DNA of 64,000 nt from Bradyrhizobium barranii subsp. barranii (GCF_017565645.3 NZ_CP086136.1:2959501-3023500), one strand, 5' to 3'. Numbered from the stretch's first letter, positions 1-7,820 are shown. The notes: generated from the sequence alone by a model not told the origin. Numbers and translations: made by a program.

Positions 1-398
1 CCCAGGGCTGCTTCTCGTTCCTGCCTGATCTGACCGACGACCAGATCACGAAGCAGGTGCAATATTGCCTCGCCAATGGCTGGGCGGTGAATATCGAGTT
101 CACCGACGATCCGCATCCCCGCAACACCTATTGGGAGATGTGGGGCCTGCCGATGTTCGACCTCCAGGACGCCGCCGGCGTGATGATGGAGCTCGCCGAA
201 TGCCGCAGGGTTTACGGCGATCGCTACATCCGCATCAGTGGATTCGACTCCAGCCATGGCTGGGAATCGGTGCGGATCTCGTTCCTCGTCAAGCGCCCGC
301 CGCAGGAAGCCGAGTTCGAGCTGGTGCGGCAGGAGGTGGGGGGACGTGCGATCCGCTACACAACCGTGCGCCGGCCGGCCGCGCACGCGTCGACCTAG
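1..398 (+). CDS. cbbS: Rubisco small subunit, 3' part (5' end outside window)
   Basis: Small subunit of ribulose-1,5-bisphosphate carboxylase; it caps the L8S8 complex in the cytosol and takes part in CO2 fixation. The frame is open from base 3 and ends at TAG 396-398, giving 131 residues. Visible family features are the early [12 protein letters not shown] stretch, the central [15 protein letters not shown] segment, and a C-terminal extension ([14 protein letters not shown]) typical of red-type (form IC/ID) small subunits. Only the first few residues are missing. It is followed by cbbX and rpe on the same strand, the usual order of an alphaproteobacterial cbb operon, so cbbL should lie just upstream of the window. 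Confidence 0.96.
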   Translation, partial: QGCFSFLPDLTDDQITKQVQYCLANGWAVNIEFTDDPHPRNTYWEMWGLPMFDLQDAAGVMMELAECRRVYGDRYIRISGFDSSHGWESVRISFLVKRPPQEAEFELVRQEVGGRAIRYTTVRRPAAHAST

Positions 399-450
399 TC
401 ACTCCTCTCCGCGCGGAGCACTCCCTGCTCCGTTTCCTTGGCGGACCACT

Positions 451-482
451 GCTTCGCCGCTCCCCCGCGGCGAAGCTCTTTT
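451..482 (+). terminator. Intercistronic hairpin between cbbS and cbbX
   Basis: A perfect 10-bp inverted repeat (GCTTCGCCGC at 451-460, GCGGCGAAGC at 467-476, 6-nt C-rich loop) is followed by TCTTTT. A smaller repeat, GGAGCA/TGCTCC, lies at about 417-433. The pair resembles a leaky terminator or an RNA-stabilising 3' structure. It would let abundant cbbLS mRNA accumulate while less cbbX message is made. The function is inferred; the structure is seen. Confidence 0.5.
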
Positions 483-495
483 CCTCGAGGTGCCG

Positions 496-1431
496 ATGCT
501 TGATGTCCCTCATGCGACGACCGCTGAAACGAACGAGACCAGTTTCGATCTCCGCAAGGAGGCCGAGGCGGCCGGGATCACCGACACGCTGCAACAGCTC
601 GAGCAGGAGCTGATCGGCCTCCGGCCGGTCAAGAACCGCGTGCGCCAGATCGCGTCACTGCTGCTGATCGAACGCATCCGCCAGCGTGCGGGACTGGCAT
701 CGTCGCCACCGACGCTGCACATGTCGTTCACCGGTAATCCCGGCACGGGCAAGACCACGGTGGCGCTGCGTATGGCGAAGATCCTGCACGGTCTCGGTTT
801 CGTGCGGCGCGGGCAGGTGATCTCGGTGACGCGCGACGATCTCGTCGGCCAGTATATCGGCCATACCGCGCCGAAGACGAAGGAGATCTTGAAGAAGGCG
901 ATGGGCGGCGTGTTGTTCATCGACGAGGCCTACTATCTCCACCGGCCCGACAACGAGCGCGATTACGGCCAGGAGGCGATCGAGATCCTGCTCCAGGTGA
1001 TGGAGAACCAACGCGAGGACCTCGTCGTGATCCTCGCCGGCTATGGCGAGCGAATGACGAGCTTCTTTGCCTCCAACCCGGGCTTCCGTTCGCGCATCGC
1101 CCATCACATCGACTTCCCGGACTATGCGGAAGCCGAGCTTCTGGTCATCGCCGAGCTGATGCTGAAGGAGCGAGGATACCGCTTCTCGGCTGCGGCACGC
1201 GAGGCCTTCGAGAAATACATCGAACTGCGCCGGACCCAGCCGTTCTTCTCCAATGCGCGCTCGATCCGCAATGCGGTCGACCGCATCCGCCTGCGGCAGG
1301 CCGACCGCCTCGTGTCTGATCTCAACCGGATGCTCGATGTCGCCGATCTCGAGACGATCGATCCGACGGATGTCCTTGCGAGCCGCGTTTTCAGCGGTGG
1401 TGCGGACGCGCAGAGGAGTGCGACGCCATGA
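496..1431 (+). CDS. cbbX: CbbX, red-type Rubisco activase (AAA+ ATPase)
   Basis: Hexameric AAA+ remodelling ATPase that pulls on the large-subunit C-terminus to release inhibitory sugar phosphates from red-type Rubisco. The protein has 311 residues, the normal family length. Walker [10 protein letters not shown] is at about residues 80-88, a pore-loop YIG at about 120-122, and Walker B VLFIDEA at about 139-145. I chose ATG 496 because GAGG at 487-490 sits 5 nt before it and the homologous N-terminus (MLDVPHA...) begins there, although the frame is open further upstream. The stop overlaps the rpe start by four bases (ATGA), indicating translational coupling. Confidence 0.95.
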   Translation: MLDVPHATTAETNETSFDLRKEAEAAGITDTLQQLEQELIGLRPVKNRVRQIASLLLIERIRQRAGLASSPPTLHMSFTGNPGTGKTTVALRMAKILHGLGFVRRGQVISVTRDDLVGQYIGHTAPKTKEILKKAMGGVLFIDEAYYLHRPDNERDYGQEAIEILLQVMENQREDLVVILAGYGERMTSFFASNPGFRSRIAHHIDFPDYAEAELLVIAELMLKERGYRFSAAAREAFEKYIELRRTQPFFSNARSIRNAVDRIRLRQADRLVSDLNRMLDVADLETIDPTDVLASRVFSGGADAQRSATP

Positions 1432-2165
1432 CGGGAGAAATCCTCATCGCGCCTTCGATCCTGGCCGCCGATTTCGCGCGCCTCGGGGAGGAGATCAGGG
1501 CAATTGATGCCGCCGGCGCCGACTGGATCCACTGTGACGTCATGGACGGACATTTCGTGCCGAACATCAGCTTTGGCGCCGACGTCATCAAGGCGATCCG
1601 GCCGGCGACGGCGAAGATCTTTGACGTGCATCTGATGATCGCGCCGACCGATCCCTATCTGGAGGCGTTCGCAAAAGCAGGTGCCGACGTCATCACGGTT
1701 CATGCCGAAGCCGGCCCGCATCTGGACCGCTCGCTCCAGGCCATCCGCGCGCTCGGCAAGAAGGCTGGTGTCAGCCTGTGTCCGACTACACCGGAAGCTG
1801 CGATCGAATACGTGCTTGATCGTCTCGACCTCGTGCTGGTGATGACGGTCAATCCCGGCTTCGGCGGCCAGTCCTTCCTCGACTCCCAGATCGAGAAGAT
1901 CAGGCGCATTCGAAGCATGATCGGCGACCGGCCGATTCGGCTCGAGGTCGATGGCGGCATCACGCGCGACAATGCCGCCGCCGTGGCTGCCGCGGGCGCC
2001 GATACCCTCGTGGCAGGATCGGCCGTGTTCCGCGGCAAGAGCAGCGCCGATTATGCGGGCAACATCGCCGCCATCCGCGCTGCTGCGGAATCCGGCAGGG
2101 TTCCGAAGCTGCAACATGGTTCGGCGCAGACGATCCGGGCCGGCGAGACCGCGCTCACCCGGTAG
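1428..2165 (+). CDS. rpe: Ribulose-phosphate 3-epimerase
   Basis: Interconverts ribulose 5-phosphate and xylulose 5-phosphate in the Calvin cycle and pentose phosphate pathway. It has 245 residues in a TIM barrel. Visible motifs are [10 protein letters not shown] at the N-terminus, [10 protein letters not shown] with metal and catalytic residues, VHLM, the NPGFGGQ loop, and VDGGI near the C-terminus. The start overlaps the cbbX stop (ATGA), so it is the last visible gene of the cbb operon and could equally be named cbbE. The C-terminal tail of about 20 residues beyond the barrel is poorly conserved. Confidence 0.95.
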   Translation: MTGEILIAPSILAADFARLGEEIRAIDAAGADWIHCDVMDGHFVPNISFGADVIKAIRPATAKIFDVHLMIAPTDPYLEAFAKAGADVITVHAEAGPHLDRSLQAIRALGKKAGVSLCPTTPEAAIEYVLDRLDLVLVMTVNPGFGGQSFLDSQIEKIRRIRSMIGDRPIRLEVDGGITRDNAAAVAAAGADTLVAGSAVFRGKSSADYAGNIAAIRAAAESGRVPKLQHGSAQTIRAGETALTR

Positions 2166-2557
2166 AATACGGCATACAGGCGTGGCGGAGCCGGCGTCGC
2201 GCTGGTTGTGCTATGGCGTGCCATTCCGTCCGGGGTTCTACAGGGCACGCTGCACGGCGCAGCGGGCCTTCCGCGCGCGAGAGTTCTGCGCAGAAATGCA
2301 AGGCAATCTCATCGGGTGGCCAGAATCGATCGAACGGTATCTTGATCTGATCGGCATCTCCGTCGCGCGCCAGCACTACGCCTGGCCAATGAGTTCCACG
2401 TGGAGTCCTCCGATAGGAACCAATGGGGGCCTGCGCGTTTCCCAGACGTTAACCCAGCTTGCGCGGGGCGCTTCGCATGCAGTAAATGTTTTGCATAACC
2501 GCCATCGGCCTGACGTAAATCAGGGCAATAAGCTCAGTGAATGCGAGGGAGGGTCTC
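2166..2557. other. Non-coding stretch after the cbb operon
   Basis: About 390 bases without a convincing gene. The frames that are open here lack ribosome binding sites and have mixed-frame composition. A GGAAC at 2416-2420 followed by CGTT after 15 bases resembles an EcfG promoter, but the spacing is one short of the 16 seen elsewhere in this window and it lies over 100 bases from the next start. No terminator hairpin is obvious. Confidence 0.5.
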
Positions 2558-2770
2558 ATGGAGAACGTACGTCGCTACCGGGCCCTGGCGTCTCTCTGTC
2601 GTCAGCAGGCGGCCTATCGGCCGCTCCAGAACTGGCAACTCCTTGGCCAAGCCGAACATTTCGAATATCTCGCCGAGATTGCGCTGAAGGCGCATTTCGA
2701 TGCGTGCAATGCGCAGCCCGAGGACGACGCCATCGCCACCGCGCCATTTGAGACCCCCGCCGCGGCGTGA
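2558..2770 (+). CDS. Small protein of unknown function (70 aa)
   Basis: Predicted 70-residue soluble protein, MENVRRYRALASLCRQQAAY..., rich in helix formers. ATG 2558 was chosen over the in-frame GTG at 2537 because GAGGGAGGG (2545-2553) is placed correctly for the ATG and lies inside the coding sequence for the GTG. It resembles in style, and weakly in sequence, the 64-residue protein at 17053 (short helical protein with a central A-E-x-A/AEH region). Such small paralogues are frequent in Bradyrhizobium. No function can be assigned. Confidence 0.7.
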   Translation: MENVRRYRALASLCRQQAAYRPLQNWQLLGQAEHFEYLAEIALKAHFDACNAQPEDDAIATAPFETPAAA

Positions 2771-2801
2771 GCGCGTCGGTCCGTTGCGGATCATCTCTCG
2801 A

Positions 2802-3638
2802 TCAATGCGACATCAGCGTCGGGACCGTCATGGCTTCCAGCATGGCGCGGGTGACGCCGCCGAGGAAGCGTTCCTGTAGCCTTGAGTGGCCGTAGCCGCC
2901 CATGACCAGGAGATCGAGGCTCTCGTCGGCGGCCAGCGACAGGATAGTCGGCTGGATGTCGGCGCGCGCCGCCGACAGGCTGACCGTGCGGGTAGACAAC
3001 CCGCGCCGGCCGAGGTGTCTTGCCAGATGGCTTGCCGAGACTTCGTCGGGAACCGCGTCGGCTTCGTTGATCGTGATGATCACGATCTCCTCGGCGCGGG
3101 CCAGGAAGGGAGCGGCGTCGCGCATCGCGCGGGCGGCGAGGCGGCTGCCATCCCAGCAGATGCCGATCCGGTTCGCCCTGAATGACCCACGAAAGGTGTA
3201 GGGCAGGAACAGCACCGGTCCGCCCGCCTGGAACAGGATCTCGCCGGGCATGTCATTGTCGAATGAGCCTTGCGCCGGATCGGGCTGCAGCACGATGCTG
3301 AGATCGTGGAGCCGCGCCATCTCGCCGAGCGAGCCGGCTGCGTCCGCCGGGATTGCGCCGAGCGGGTGGCAGGTGCAGGAGATGCCGGCGTTCGTGGCTT
3401 CGCTCCGAAATATCGCCAACGCGGCCTCGGCACGCTCCACCGCGCGCTCGCGCTCCATCTCGAACACCGCCGCTACGGCGGCACCGCCATCCAGGACATA
3501 GGCAGTGCTGCTCGCGACGTACCCGACGGCGACCGCGTCGACGTGTGCGTTGAGTCTCGCCGCGAGCGAGATTGAGCCGTCGATCACCGCGCTCATCGGG
3601 CGCTCGGTCGGGATGTGGACGAGAATGTCTTTGTACAT
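2802..3638 (-). CDS. Universal stress protein with two UspA domains
   Basis: Cytosolic stress protein of 278 residues with two tandem UspA folds. The first begins MYKDILVHIP at residues 1-10. The second ends in GGYGHSRLQERFLGG near the C-terminus, the G-x2-G-x-S-type ATP-binding motif of UspA. The start is ATG at 3636-3638, preceded by GGAGG; the frame is open further upstream, but that part has no ribosome binding site. A FixK2-type box lies 62 bases upstream, so induction under low oxygen is likely, as for several usp genes in Bradyrhizobium. It diverges from the htrA gene. Confidence 0.9.
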   Translation of the reverse strand: MYKDILVHIPTERPMSAVIDGSISLAARLNAHVDAVAVGYVASSTAYVLDGGAAVAAVFEMERERAVERAEAALAIFRSEATNAGISCTCHPLGAIPADAAGSLGEMARLHDLSIVLQPDPAQGSFDNDMPGEILFQAGGPVLFLPYTFRGSFRANRIGICWDGSRLAARAMRDAAPFLARAEEIVIITINEADAVPDEVSASHLARHLGRRGLSTRTVSLSAARADIQPTILSLAADESLDLLVMGGYGHSRLQERFLGGVTRAMLEAMTVPTLMSH

Positions 3639-3699
3639 GGCGCGCCTCCGGTGGACATCATCCAGTGGCCGCAGTCTATCACGGCGCACGGGGCCTGCG

Positions 3700-3713
3700 T
3701 TGAGCCGCATCAA
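3700..3713 (-). promoter_or_regulatory. FixK2/FNR-type box upstream of usp
   Basis: TTGAGCCGCATCAA fits TTGA-N6-TCAA, the 14-bp FixK2/FNR consensus. On the minus strand a plausible -10 (GATAGA, about 3675-3681) puts the transcription start near 3667. The box centre would then lie about 39-41 bases upstream, the class II activator position. The match and spacing are visible; binding is inferred. Confidence 0.6.
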
Positions 3714-3784
3714 ATGTGCAGCCCTGATTTTCGCGGTACCTTTGCCAAGATTTAATCGGACGGACGGGACGCCGTAAGGTGACG

Positions 3785-3826
3785 ATGTCCATGTTGGTTG
3801 CAAGGCGACTTACCCAACATGGACAT
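3785..3826. promoter_or_regulatory. Perfect 13-bp inverted repeat just before htrA
   Basis: ATGTCCATGTTGG (3785-3797) and its exact complement CCAACATGGACAT (3814-3826) are separated by 16 bases and end 6 bases before the chosen htrA start. It could be an operator or, if transcribed, an mRNA hairpin in the leader. Because it spans the alternative upstream in-frame starts (3779, 3785, 3791), it also supports initiation at 3833. Confidence 0.5.
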
Positions 3827-3832
3827 TTCGAC

Positions 3833-5368
3833 ATGAACGATCACGTCAATTCCGACACCACCACGTCCCGCAAGATCTTGAAGCCGCGCCGGCTTGCGCT
3901 GCTGGGCACCGTGGCCGCGCTTGGCGTGGCCGTGCTCGCTGCCTCTCCCGCCTCTTCGCAGTTCGGTCTGAATTCCTTCATCGGGCCGGCCCAGGCGGCG
4001 GAAGCCGCCGCGACGCCGCCGGGCTTCGGCGATCTCGTCAGCAAGGTCAAACCCGCCGTCATCTCGGTGCGGGTCAAGATCGACCAGGACAATGACAAGA
4101 GCGCGATGCTGCAACAGAACCGGATGGATTCGGACGAGGATTCGCCGTTCGACCAGTTTTCGCGGCAGTTCGGCTTCCGCGGTCCGGGTGGCATGAACGG
4201 CATGCCGCGCCAGCGCCACCAGATGATCACGGGCGAGGGTTCCGGCTTCTTCATCTCCGCCGACGGCTATGCCGTGACCAACAACCACGTCGTCGATCAC
4301 GCCGAGTCGGTGCAGGTGACCATGGATGACGGCACGAGCTACACCGCGAAGGTGGTCGGCACCGATCCGAAGACCGATCTCGCGCTGATCAAGGTCGATG
4401 GCAAGAGGGACTTCCCGTTCGTTAAATTCTCCGACCAGAAGCCGCGGATCGGTGACTGGGTGGTCGCGGTCGGCAATCCCTTCGGCCTCGGCGGCACCGT
4501 GACCGCCGGCATCGTCTCGGCCAACGGTCGCGACATCGGCAACGGTCCCTATGACGACTTCATCCAGATCGACGCGCCGATCAACAAGGGCAATTCCGGC
4601 GGTCCGGCCTTCGACATGAACGGCAATGTGATCGGCGTGAACACCGCGATCTTCTCGCCCTCCGGCGGTTCGGTCGGTATCGGCTTCGACATTCCGGCTT
4701 CGACCGCGAAGCTGGTCGTCGCGCAGTTGAAGGACAAGGGCTCGGTCACCCGCGGCTGGCTCGGCGTGCAGGTGCAGCCGGTGAGCGCAGAGATCGCCGA
4801 CAGCCTCGGCCTCAAGGAGGCGCGCGGCGCGATCGTGGACAATCCGCAGGACGGCAGCCCTGCGGCGAAGGCCGGCATCGAGGCGGGCGACGTCATCACC
4901 GCCGTCAACGGTACCGCGATCAAGGACTCCCGCGATCTCGCCCGCACCATTGCCACCCTGGCGCCGGGCACCTCCGTGAAGCTCGACGTCTTCCACAAAG
5001 GCGCGAGCAAGACGGTGACACTCGCCCTCGGCGAGTTGCCGAACGAGCGGCAGGCCAAGGCCGGCGAGGGCAAGGCGCAGCCGAACACCGGCACGCCGCG
5101 CCTCGGTCTCAGCCTGGCGCCGGCAGGCGACGTCCAGGGCGCGGGCCAGAAGGGCGTCGTCGTGACCGAGGTCGATCCGCAGGGACCCGCCGCGCAGCGC
5201 GGCATCCAGACCGGCGACGTCATCCTCAATGTCGGCGGCAAGGCCGTTGCCAATGTCGGTGACGTCCGCTCCGAGCTGGCACAGGCCAAATCATCCGGCA
5301 AGAACAGCGTGCTGTTGCAGGTGAAGAGCCAGGAAGCGACGCGGTTCGTCGCGGTGCCGCTGGCCTAA
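3833..5368 (+). CDS. degP: Periplasmic serine protease, HtrA/DegP type with two PDZ domains
   Basis: Envelope quality-control protease and chaperone of 511 residues from ATG 3833. An N-terminal hydrophobic segment (residues about 19-40) acts as signal peptide or anchor. The trypsin-like domain shows the triad His152 (TNNHVV), Asp182 (TDLALIKVD) and Ser255 (GNSGGP). Two PDZ domains follow (about 285-375 and 405-510). GTG 3779 and ATGs at 3785 and 3791 are in frame, but they overlap a perfect inverted repeat and add residues without a signal-peptide pattern. The ribosome binding site before 3833 is weak, so the start is the least certain point. The gene is monocistronic and closed by a strong terminator. 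Confidence 0.93.
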   Translation: MNDHVNSDTTTSRKILKPRRLALLGTVAALGVAVLAASPASSQFGLNSFIGPAQAAEAAATPPGFGDLVSKVKPAVISVRVKIDQDNDKSAMLQQNRMDSDEDSPFDQFSRQFGFRGPGGMNGMPRQRHQMITGEGSGFFISADGYAVTNNHVVDHAESVQVTMDDGTSYTAKVVGTDPKTDLALIKVDGKRDFPFVKFSDQKPRIGDWVVAVGNPFGLGGTVTAGIVSANGRDIGNGPYDDFIQIDAPINKGNSGGPAFDMNGNVIGVNTAIFSPSGGSVGIGFDIPASTAKLVVAQLKDKGSVTRGWLGVQVQPVSAEIADSLGLKEARGAIVDNPQDGSPAAKAGIEAGDVITAVNGTAIKDSRDLARTIATLAPGTSVKLDVFHKGASKTVTLALGELPNERQAKAGEGKAQPNTGTPRLGLSLAPAGDVQGAGQKGVVVTEVDPQGPAAQRGIQTGDVILNVGGKAVANVGDVRSELAQAKSSGKNSVLLQVKSQEATRFVAVPLA

Positions 5369-5393
5369 GCCTCGCGCTTCCGGCGGTAGACTC

Positions 5394-5420
5394 AAAAGGC
5401 GGCCTGCGGGCCGCCTTTTT
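5394..5420 (+). terminator. Rho-independent terminator of htrA
   Basis: An 11-bp perfect stem (AAAAGGCGGCC 5394-5404, GGCCGCCTTTT 5409-5419), a TGCG tetraloop and a run of five T, 26 bases after the htrA stop. Confidence 0.9.
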
Positions 5421-5639
5421 CGTGCGCGTCTGGAAGATTCCCACAGGTGCCGATAACATTCTCGTTAACGGCAGCGTTGATGACGGGTTCGTCCGAAAAA
5501 GCCGCGTTCGCTCGTCACAGTTCGGAATCACGTGTTGGGCTTTGGCGTCAATGAAGACGCCCAGGCGAATTGCAGGAGTGGAACTTCGAACGCCCGGCCC
5601 TCTTGTGGAACCGGAGGTTCGCATTTGATCGGTGCCGAC

Positions 5640-6002
5640 ATGGATCGATTGAAGCTCTCGCTGAGGTGTGCGCTGCTCGTGGCGCCGCTTGTCCTGACGA
5701 CCGGAAGCGCCCTGGGGCGCGACGATGGCCGCTACGCCAACTCGCCGCTAAAGCCCTGGTTCGACAGTTTGCGCAGCCATCTCGGGCCCTGCTGCTCGGA
5801 TGCAGATGGCTTTGCTGTATCCGACCCCGATTGGGAATCGCACGATGGGCACTATCGCGTGCGGCTCGACGGGCAGTGGGTGGACGTGCCTGATGAGGCC
5901 GTCATCACCGAGCCAAACCGGGCTGGCCACACCATGGTGTGGCCGGTGAAGACTGCGTTCGGGATTTCGATCCGCTGCTTCATGCCGGGCAGCATGATCT
6001 GA
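5640..6002 (+). CDS. Secreted protein of unknown function (120 aa)
   Basis: Predicted exported protein. It has a charged N-terminus, a hydrophobic stretch (about residues 10-23) and an Ala-x-Gly cleavage-like site, followed by a mature domain with a CC pair (GPCCSDADG) and a lone Cys near the end (IRCFMPG). The family is common in Bradyrhizobium but has no known role. Two starts compete: ATG 5640 has no close ribosome binding site, whereas TTG 5625 has GGAGG (5613-5617) seven bases before it and would add five residues. I list the ATG but consider the TTG plausible. Confidence 0.75.
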   Translation: MDRLKLSLRCALLVAPLVLTTGSALGRDDGRYANSPLKPWFDSLRSHLGPCCSDADGFAVSDPDWESHDGHYRVRLDGQWVDVPDEAVITEPNRAGHTMVWPVKTAFGISIRCFMPGSMI

Positions 6003-6014
6003 CGCGGGTGGGCG

Positions 6015-6314
6015 TTACCGCTTGCTGGATTTGTGCTTCGAGGTCTTCTTCGTTGTCTTGGTCGTCTTCCTGGCCGTCTTCTTGGCTGTCTTCTTCTTGG
6101 ACGTTTTCCGCTTCGACGCCTTCTTCGGGACTTTCTTGCCCTTCGCGCGCGCTTCCGATAGGCCGATTGCGATCGCCTGCTTGCGACTCTTCACGCGTCC
6201 GCCACGACCGCCGGGGCCGCTTTTCGCGGTGCCCTTCTTATAGCGGCGCATCTCGCGCTCGACATCACCGCCGGCGCTGCGCGAGTAGCGGCGTTTCTTT
6301 GCCTTGCGTGCCAT
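6015..6314 (-). CDS. Small basic protein with lysine-rich tail (DUF6496-like)
   Basis: A 99-residue, very basic protein. The N-terminal half carries the KKGTAKSGPGGRGG and RKQAIAIGLSEAR signature of DUF6496-type proteins. The C-terminal half is a histone-H1-like run of Lys, Thr, Ala and Ser, so nucleic-acid binding is plausible but unproven. The start is ATG 6312-6314 with AGGGAGAGAG upstream; the longer in-frame start at 6368 would include the promoter. A GGAAC-N16-GGTT promoter 27 bases before the ATG suggests EcfG (general stress) control. Confidence 0.82.
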   Translation of the reverse strand: MARKAKKRRYSRSAGGDVEREMRRYKKGTAKSGPGGRGGRVKSRKQAIAIGLSEARAKGKKVPKKASKRKTSKKKTAKKTARKTTKTTKKTSKHKSSKR

Positions 6315-6341
6315 CAACTCTCTCCCTTGGCCCGGGGAAAG

Positions 6342-6366
6342 AACCGCATCACTGACCCAACGTTCC
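6342..6366 (-). promoter_or_regulatory. EcfG-type promoter of the DUF6496-like gene
   Basis: On the minus strand GGAAC (6362-6366), a 16-base spacer and GGTT (6342-6345), ending 27 bases before the start codon. It matches the alphaproteobacterial general-stress sigma consensus GGAAC-N16-CGTT except for the first base of the -10. Confidence 0.6.
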
Positions 6367-6385
6367 AAATGCGCGGCGGGGCCCC

Positions 6386-6580
6386 TCAGAAGGAGTTCGC
6401 CAACTCGATCTCGTCTTCCAGCGCTCGAATGCGGCGCGCAGCCTCAGTCGAGGACAGAGCCCGATCGTATTGAGTGGGCTGATAGGCCTCCTCGCTCAGA
6501 CGCTTCAGCCTCAGCCCCTGCGCTCGCGTCATCTGCTCAGTGAGGAAAACCCTGGCGTCGTATTTACCCTGAACCTGCAT
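6386..6580 (-). CDS. DUF3072 small protein (64 aa)
   Basis: Soluble 64-residue protein with the DUF3072 pattern: LTEQMTRAQGLRLKRLSEEA, then P-T-Q-Y, then LSSTEAARRIRALEDEI. The family is found in small stand-alone proteins of unknown role. The start ATG has GGAGAGG just upstream. It diverges from the coiled-coil protein at 6642 across a 61-base gap that contains a LexA-type box. Confidence 0.82.
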   Translation of the reverse strand: MQVQGKYDARVFLTEQMTRAQGLRLKRLSEEAYQPTQYDRALSSTEAARRIRALEDEIELANSF

Positions 6581-6617
6581 CTGGCCTCTCCGTTCTCAAA
6601 TCGTGACTTGACTATAT

Positions 6618-6632
6618 GTTCTTATTTTGTTC
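6618..6632. promoter_or_regulatory. LexA (SOS) box of alphaproteobacterial type
   Basis: GTTC-N7-GTTC (GTTCTTATTTTGTTC) matches the alphaproteobacterial LexA operator exactly. It lies between two divergent small genes, 10 bases before the start at 6642 and 38 before the start at 6580. TTGACT at about 6607-6612 could be a -35 overlapping it. Repression by LexA is inferred. Confidence 0.5.
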
Positions 6633-6641
6633 TAACAAGCC

Positions 6642-6917
6642 ATGGACAACAGAATTAATGAAATTCGACGCAAAATCAGCGCCTTGAGGCTCGAAATGGC
6701 CGACATCGAGGTGGCTGTGCGCGACCTAGTCGATCGCGACCGCGACTGCACAGAAAAGGCCCTGGCGCAGATGGATCTGCGCCGGAAAATCAACCTGCTG
6801 ATCGGCGAATGGAAGGCGGCCGGTGGCGGCGATGTCCTGCCTGACGTCCGCGAGCGGGTACGGCTTCGTCCTGCAACGACATCCGGTCATCCGCTGCGCG
6901 TGATCGCGCGCCGCTGA
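6642..6917 (+). CDS. Small coiled-coil protein of unknown function (91 aa)
   Basis: A 91-residue protein, charged and helical over its first 60 residues (heptad-like INEIRRKISALRLEMADIEV), followed by a basic tail. It is unrelated to any family I recognise. There is no clear ribosome binding site, but the start directly follows the AT-rich LexA-box region, so a short leader or leaderless mRNA is possible. The next small gene (6936) follows after 18 bases and has a similar composition, suggesting a two-gene unit. Confidence 0.65.
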   Translation: MDNRINEIRRKISALRLEMADIEVAVRDLVDRDRDCTEKALAQMDLRRKINLLIGEWKAAGGGDVLPDVRERVRLRPATTSGHPLRVIARR

Positions 6918-6935
6918 GAATTTTGGGAGCGTGCG

Positions 6936-7121
6936 GTGGAGGAAGACCCGGACACGTGCCGGATTCTAAAACTGCGCGCCGAAATTCTCGAACTCGGCTC
7001 CGCCATCCGGCAATTGCAGCGCGAGGGTCTCGACGATGCTGCAGCGCAGCTCCTGATCGCACGCAAACGTGCACAGCTCGAGCATCTCGTGAAGGCGAAT
7101 GCGGTGGGACGGCCGCTTTAG
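6936..7121 (+). CDS. Small helical protein of unknown function (61 aa)
   Basis: A 61-residue protein that starts with GTG and is dominated by one amphipathic helix (ILKLRAEILELGSAIRQLQ) and a second (AAAQLLIARKRAQLEHL). GAGCGTGCG just upstream is a poor ribosome binding site. It lies 18 bases after the 6642 gene with a similar charged-helix pattern, so the two may be co-transcribed or even interact. The function is unknown. Confidence 0.6.
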   Translation: MEEDPDTCRILKLRAEILELGSAIRQLQREGLDDAAAQLLIARKRAQLEHLVKANAVGRPL

Positions 7122-7220
7122 CGATGTGACGTTGGAAGGATTCCCAATCCAGCTCCAAGGCTCCAGCTCCAAAGCGAAAGGCCCCGCGTCGCCGCGAAGC
7201 CTTTGATCGTCGGCCGGAGC

Positions 7221-7466
7221 TCACTTGGTGTTGCTCATGCCGCCCTTGTTGTTCGTCATGGTGCCGCCTTGGTCGGAGCCGGGGCCAGAACCACCTTGAC
7301 CGGAGGGATCAGCGCCCTTGGAGGACTTGGTGTTGGCACCCGTGGTCTGCGACGACGACATCGAGGATCCTTGCTTGGCCTTGTGCGACTTGGCCTGCGC
7401 GGCGAACGGAGCGGCGGCGAGGCCGGTTGCCAGCATCACGGTGAGAGCGAGCTTGGTGGTTTTCAT
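7221..7466 (-). CDS. Small secreted Gly/Ser-rich protein (81 aa)
   Basis: Exported 81-residue protein. A signal peptide (KTTKLALTVMLATGLAAAPF, cleavage after AQA at about residue 25) is followed by a low-complexity mature part rich in Ser, Gly, Thr, Gln and Lys. AGGGAG precedes the ATG. An EcfG-type promoter lies 38 bases upstream. Similar short secreted proteins are strongly stress-induced in rhizobia; the role of this one is unknown. Confidence 0.75.
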   Translation of the reverse strand: MKTTKLALTVMLATGLAAAPFAAQAKSHKAKQGSSMSSSQTTGANTKSSKGADPSGQGGSGPGSDQGGTMTNNKGGMSNTK

Positions 7467-7504
7467 GCGCGGGAACTCCCTGAGTTGAATTGACGCAGGC
7501 AGCC

Positions 7505-7529
7505 AACCGTCATTTGCCGCAGGAGTTCC
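7505..7529 (-). promoter_or_regulatory. EcfG-type promoter of the 7221-7466 gene
   Basis: GGAAC (7525-7529), a 16-base spacer and GGTT (7505-7508) followed by GG on the minus strand, 38 bases before the start codon. Confidence 0.6.
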
Positions 7530-7562
7530 GAACGAAAGCGCCCGGTGCGCGTCACGCGCGCT

Positions 7563-7820
7563 TCAAAATTCCTTGTCCTCGGCGAGCATGAACACGAGGC
7601 CCGTGAGCGTCGCGCCGATCGCGAACGTCGTCACCAGTGTGATGATGAAGACCATGGCGGCCGAATGTCCGCCGTGGTTCAGCAAATTTGCGACCGCCGG
7701 ATTGAAAAGGACGAGGGCGAGACCGAAGAGAAGGCCGAGGGCTGCGCCCATCATCGCATGCGTCATCAGCTTGATGACGCCGGTCGGAGAGATGAGGCTC
7801 GGCGACTTTTTCCCGCGCAT
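7563..7820 (-). CDS. Small inner-membrane protein, two TM helices (85 aa)
   Basis: An 85-residue membrane protein. The first helix is at about residues 20-41 (MTHAMMGAALGLLFGLALVL), the second at about 54-78 (MVFIITLVTTFAIGATLTG), and an acidic tail (AEDKEF) follows. No known domain is recognised. A perfect GGAAC-N16-CGTT promoter ends 25 bases upstream of the start, so general-stress expression is likely. Confidence 0.75.
   Translation of the reverse strand: MRGKKSPSLISPTGVIKLMTHAMMGAALGLLFGLALVLFNPAVANLLNHGGHSAAMVFIITLVTTFAIGATLTGLVFMLAEDKEF

Noticed and set aside
1122..2117. Minus-strand open frame opposite cbbX/rpe (331 codons)
   Set aside because: Antisense to two clearly conserved genes; composition is that of a reverse-complement shadow.
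2416..2440. GGAAC...CGTT upstream of the 2558 gene as another EcfG promoter
   Set aside because: Spacer is 15 rather than 16 bases and the site is over 100 bases from the start codon, unlike the other seven.
3752..4996. Long minus-strand open frame opposite htrA (414 codons)
   Set aside because: Arg/His/Gly/Asp-rich antisense translation of a gene with intact protease motifs; no start signal and no family resemblance.
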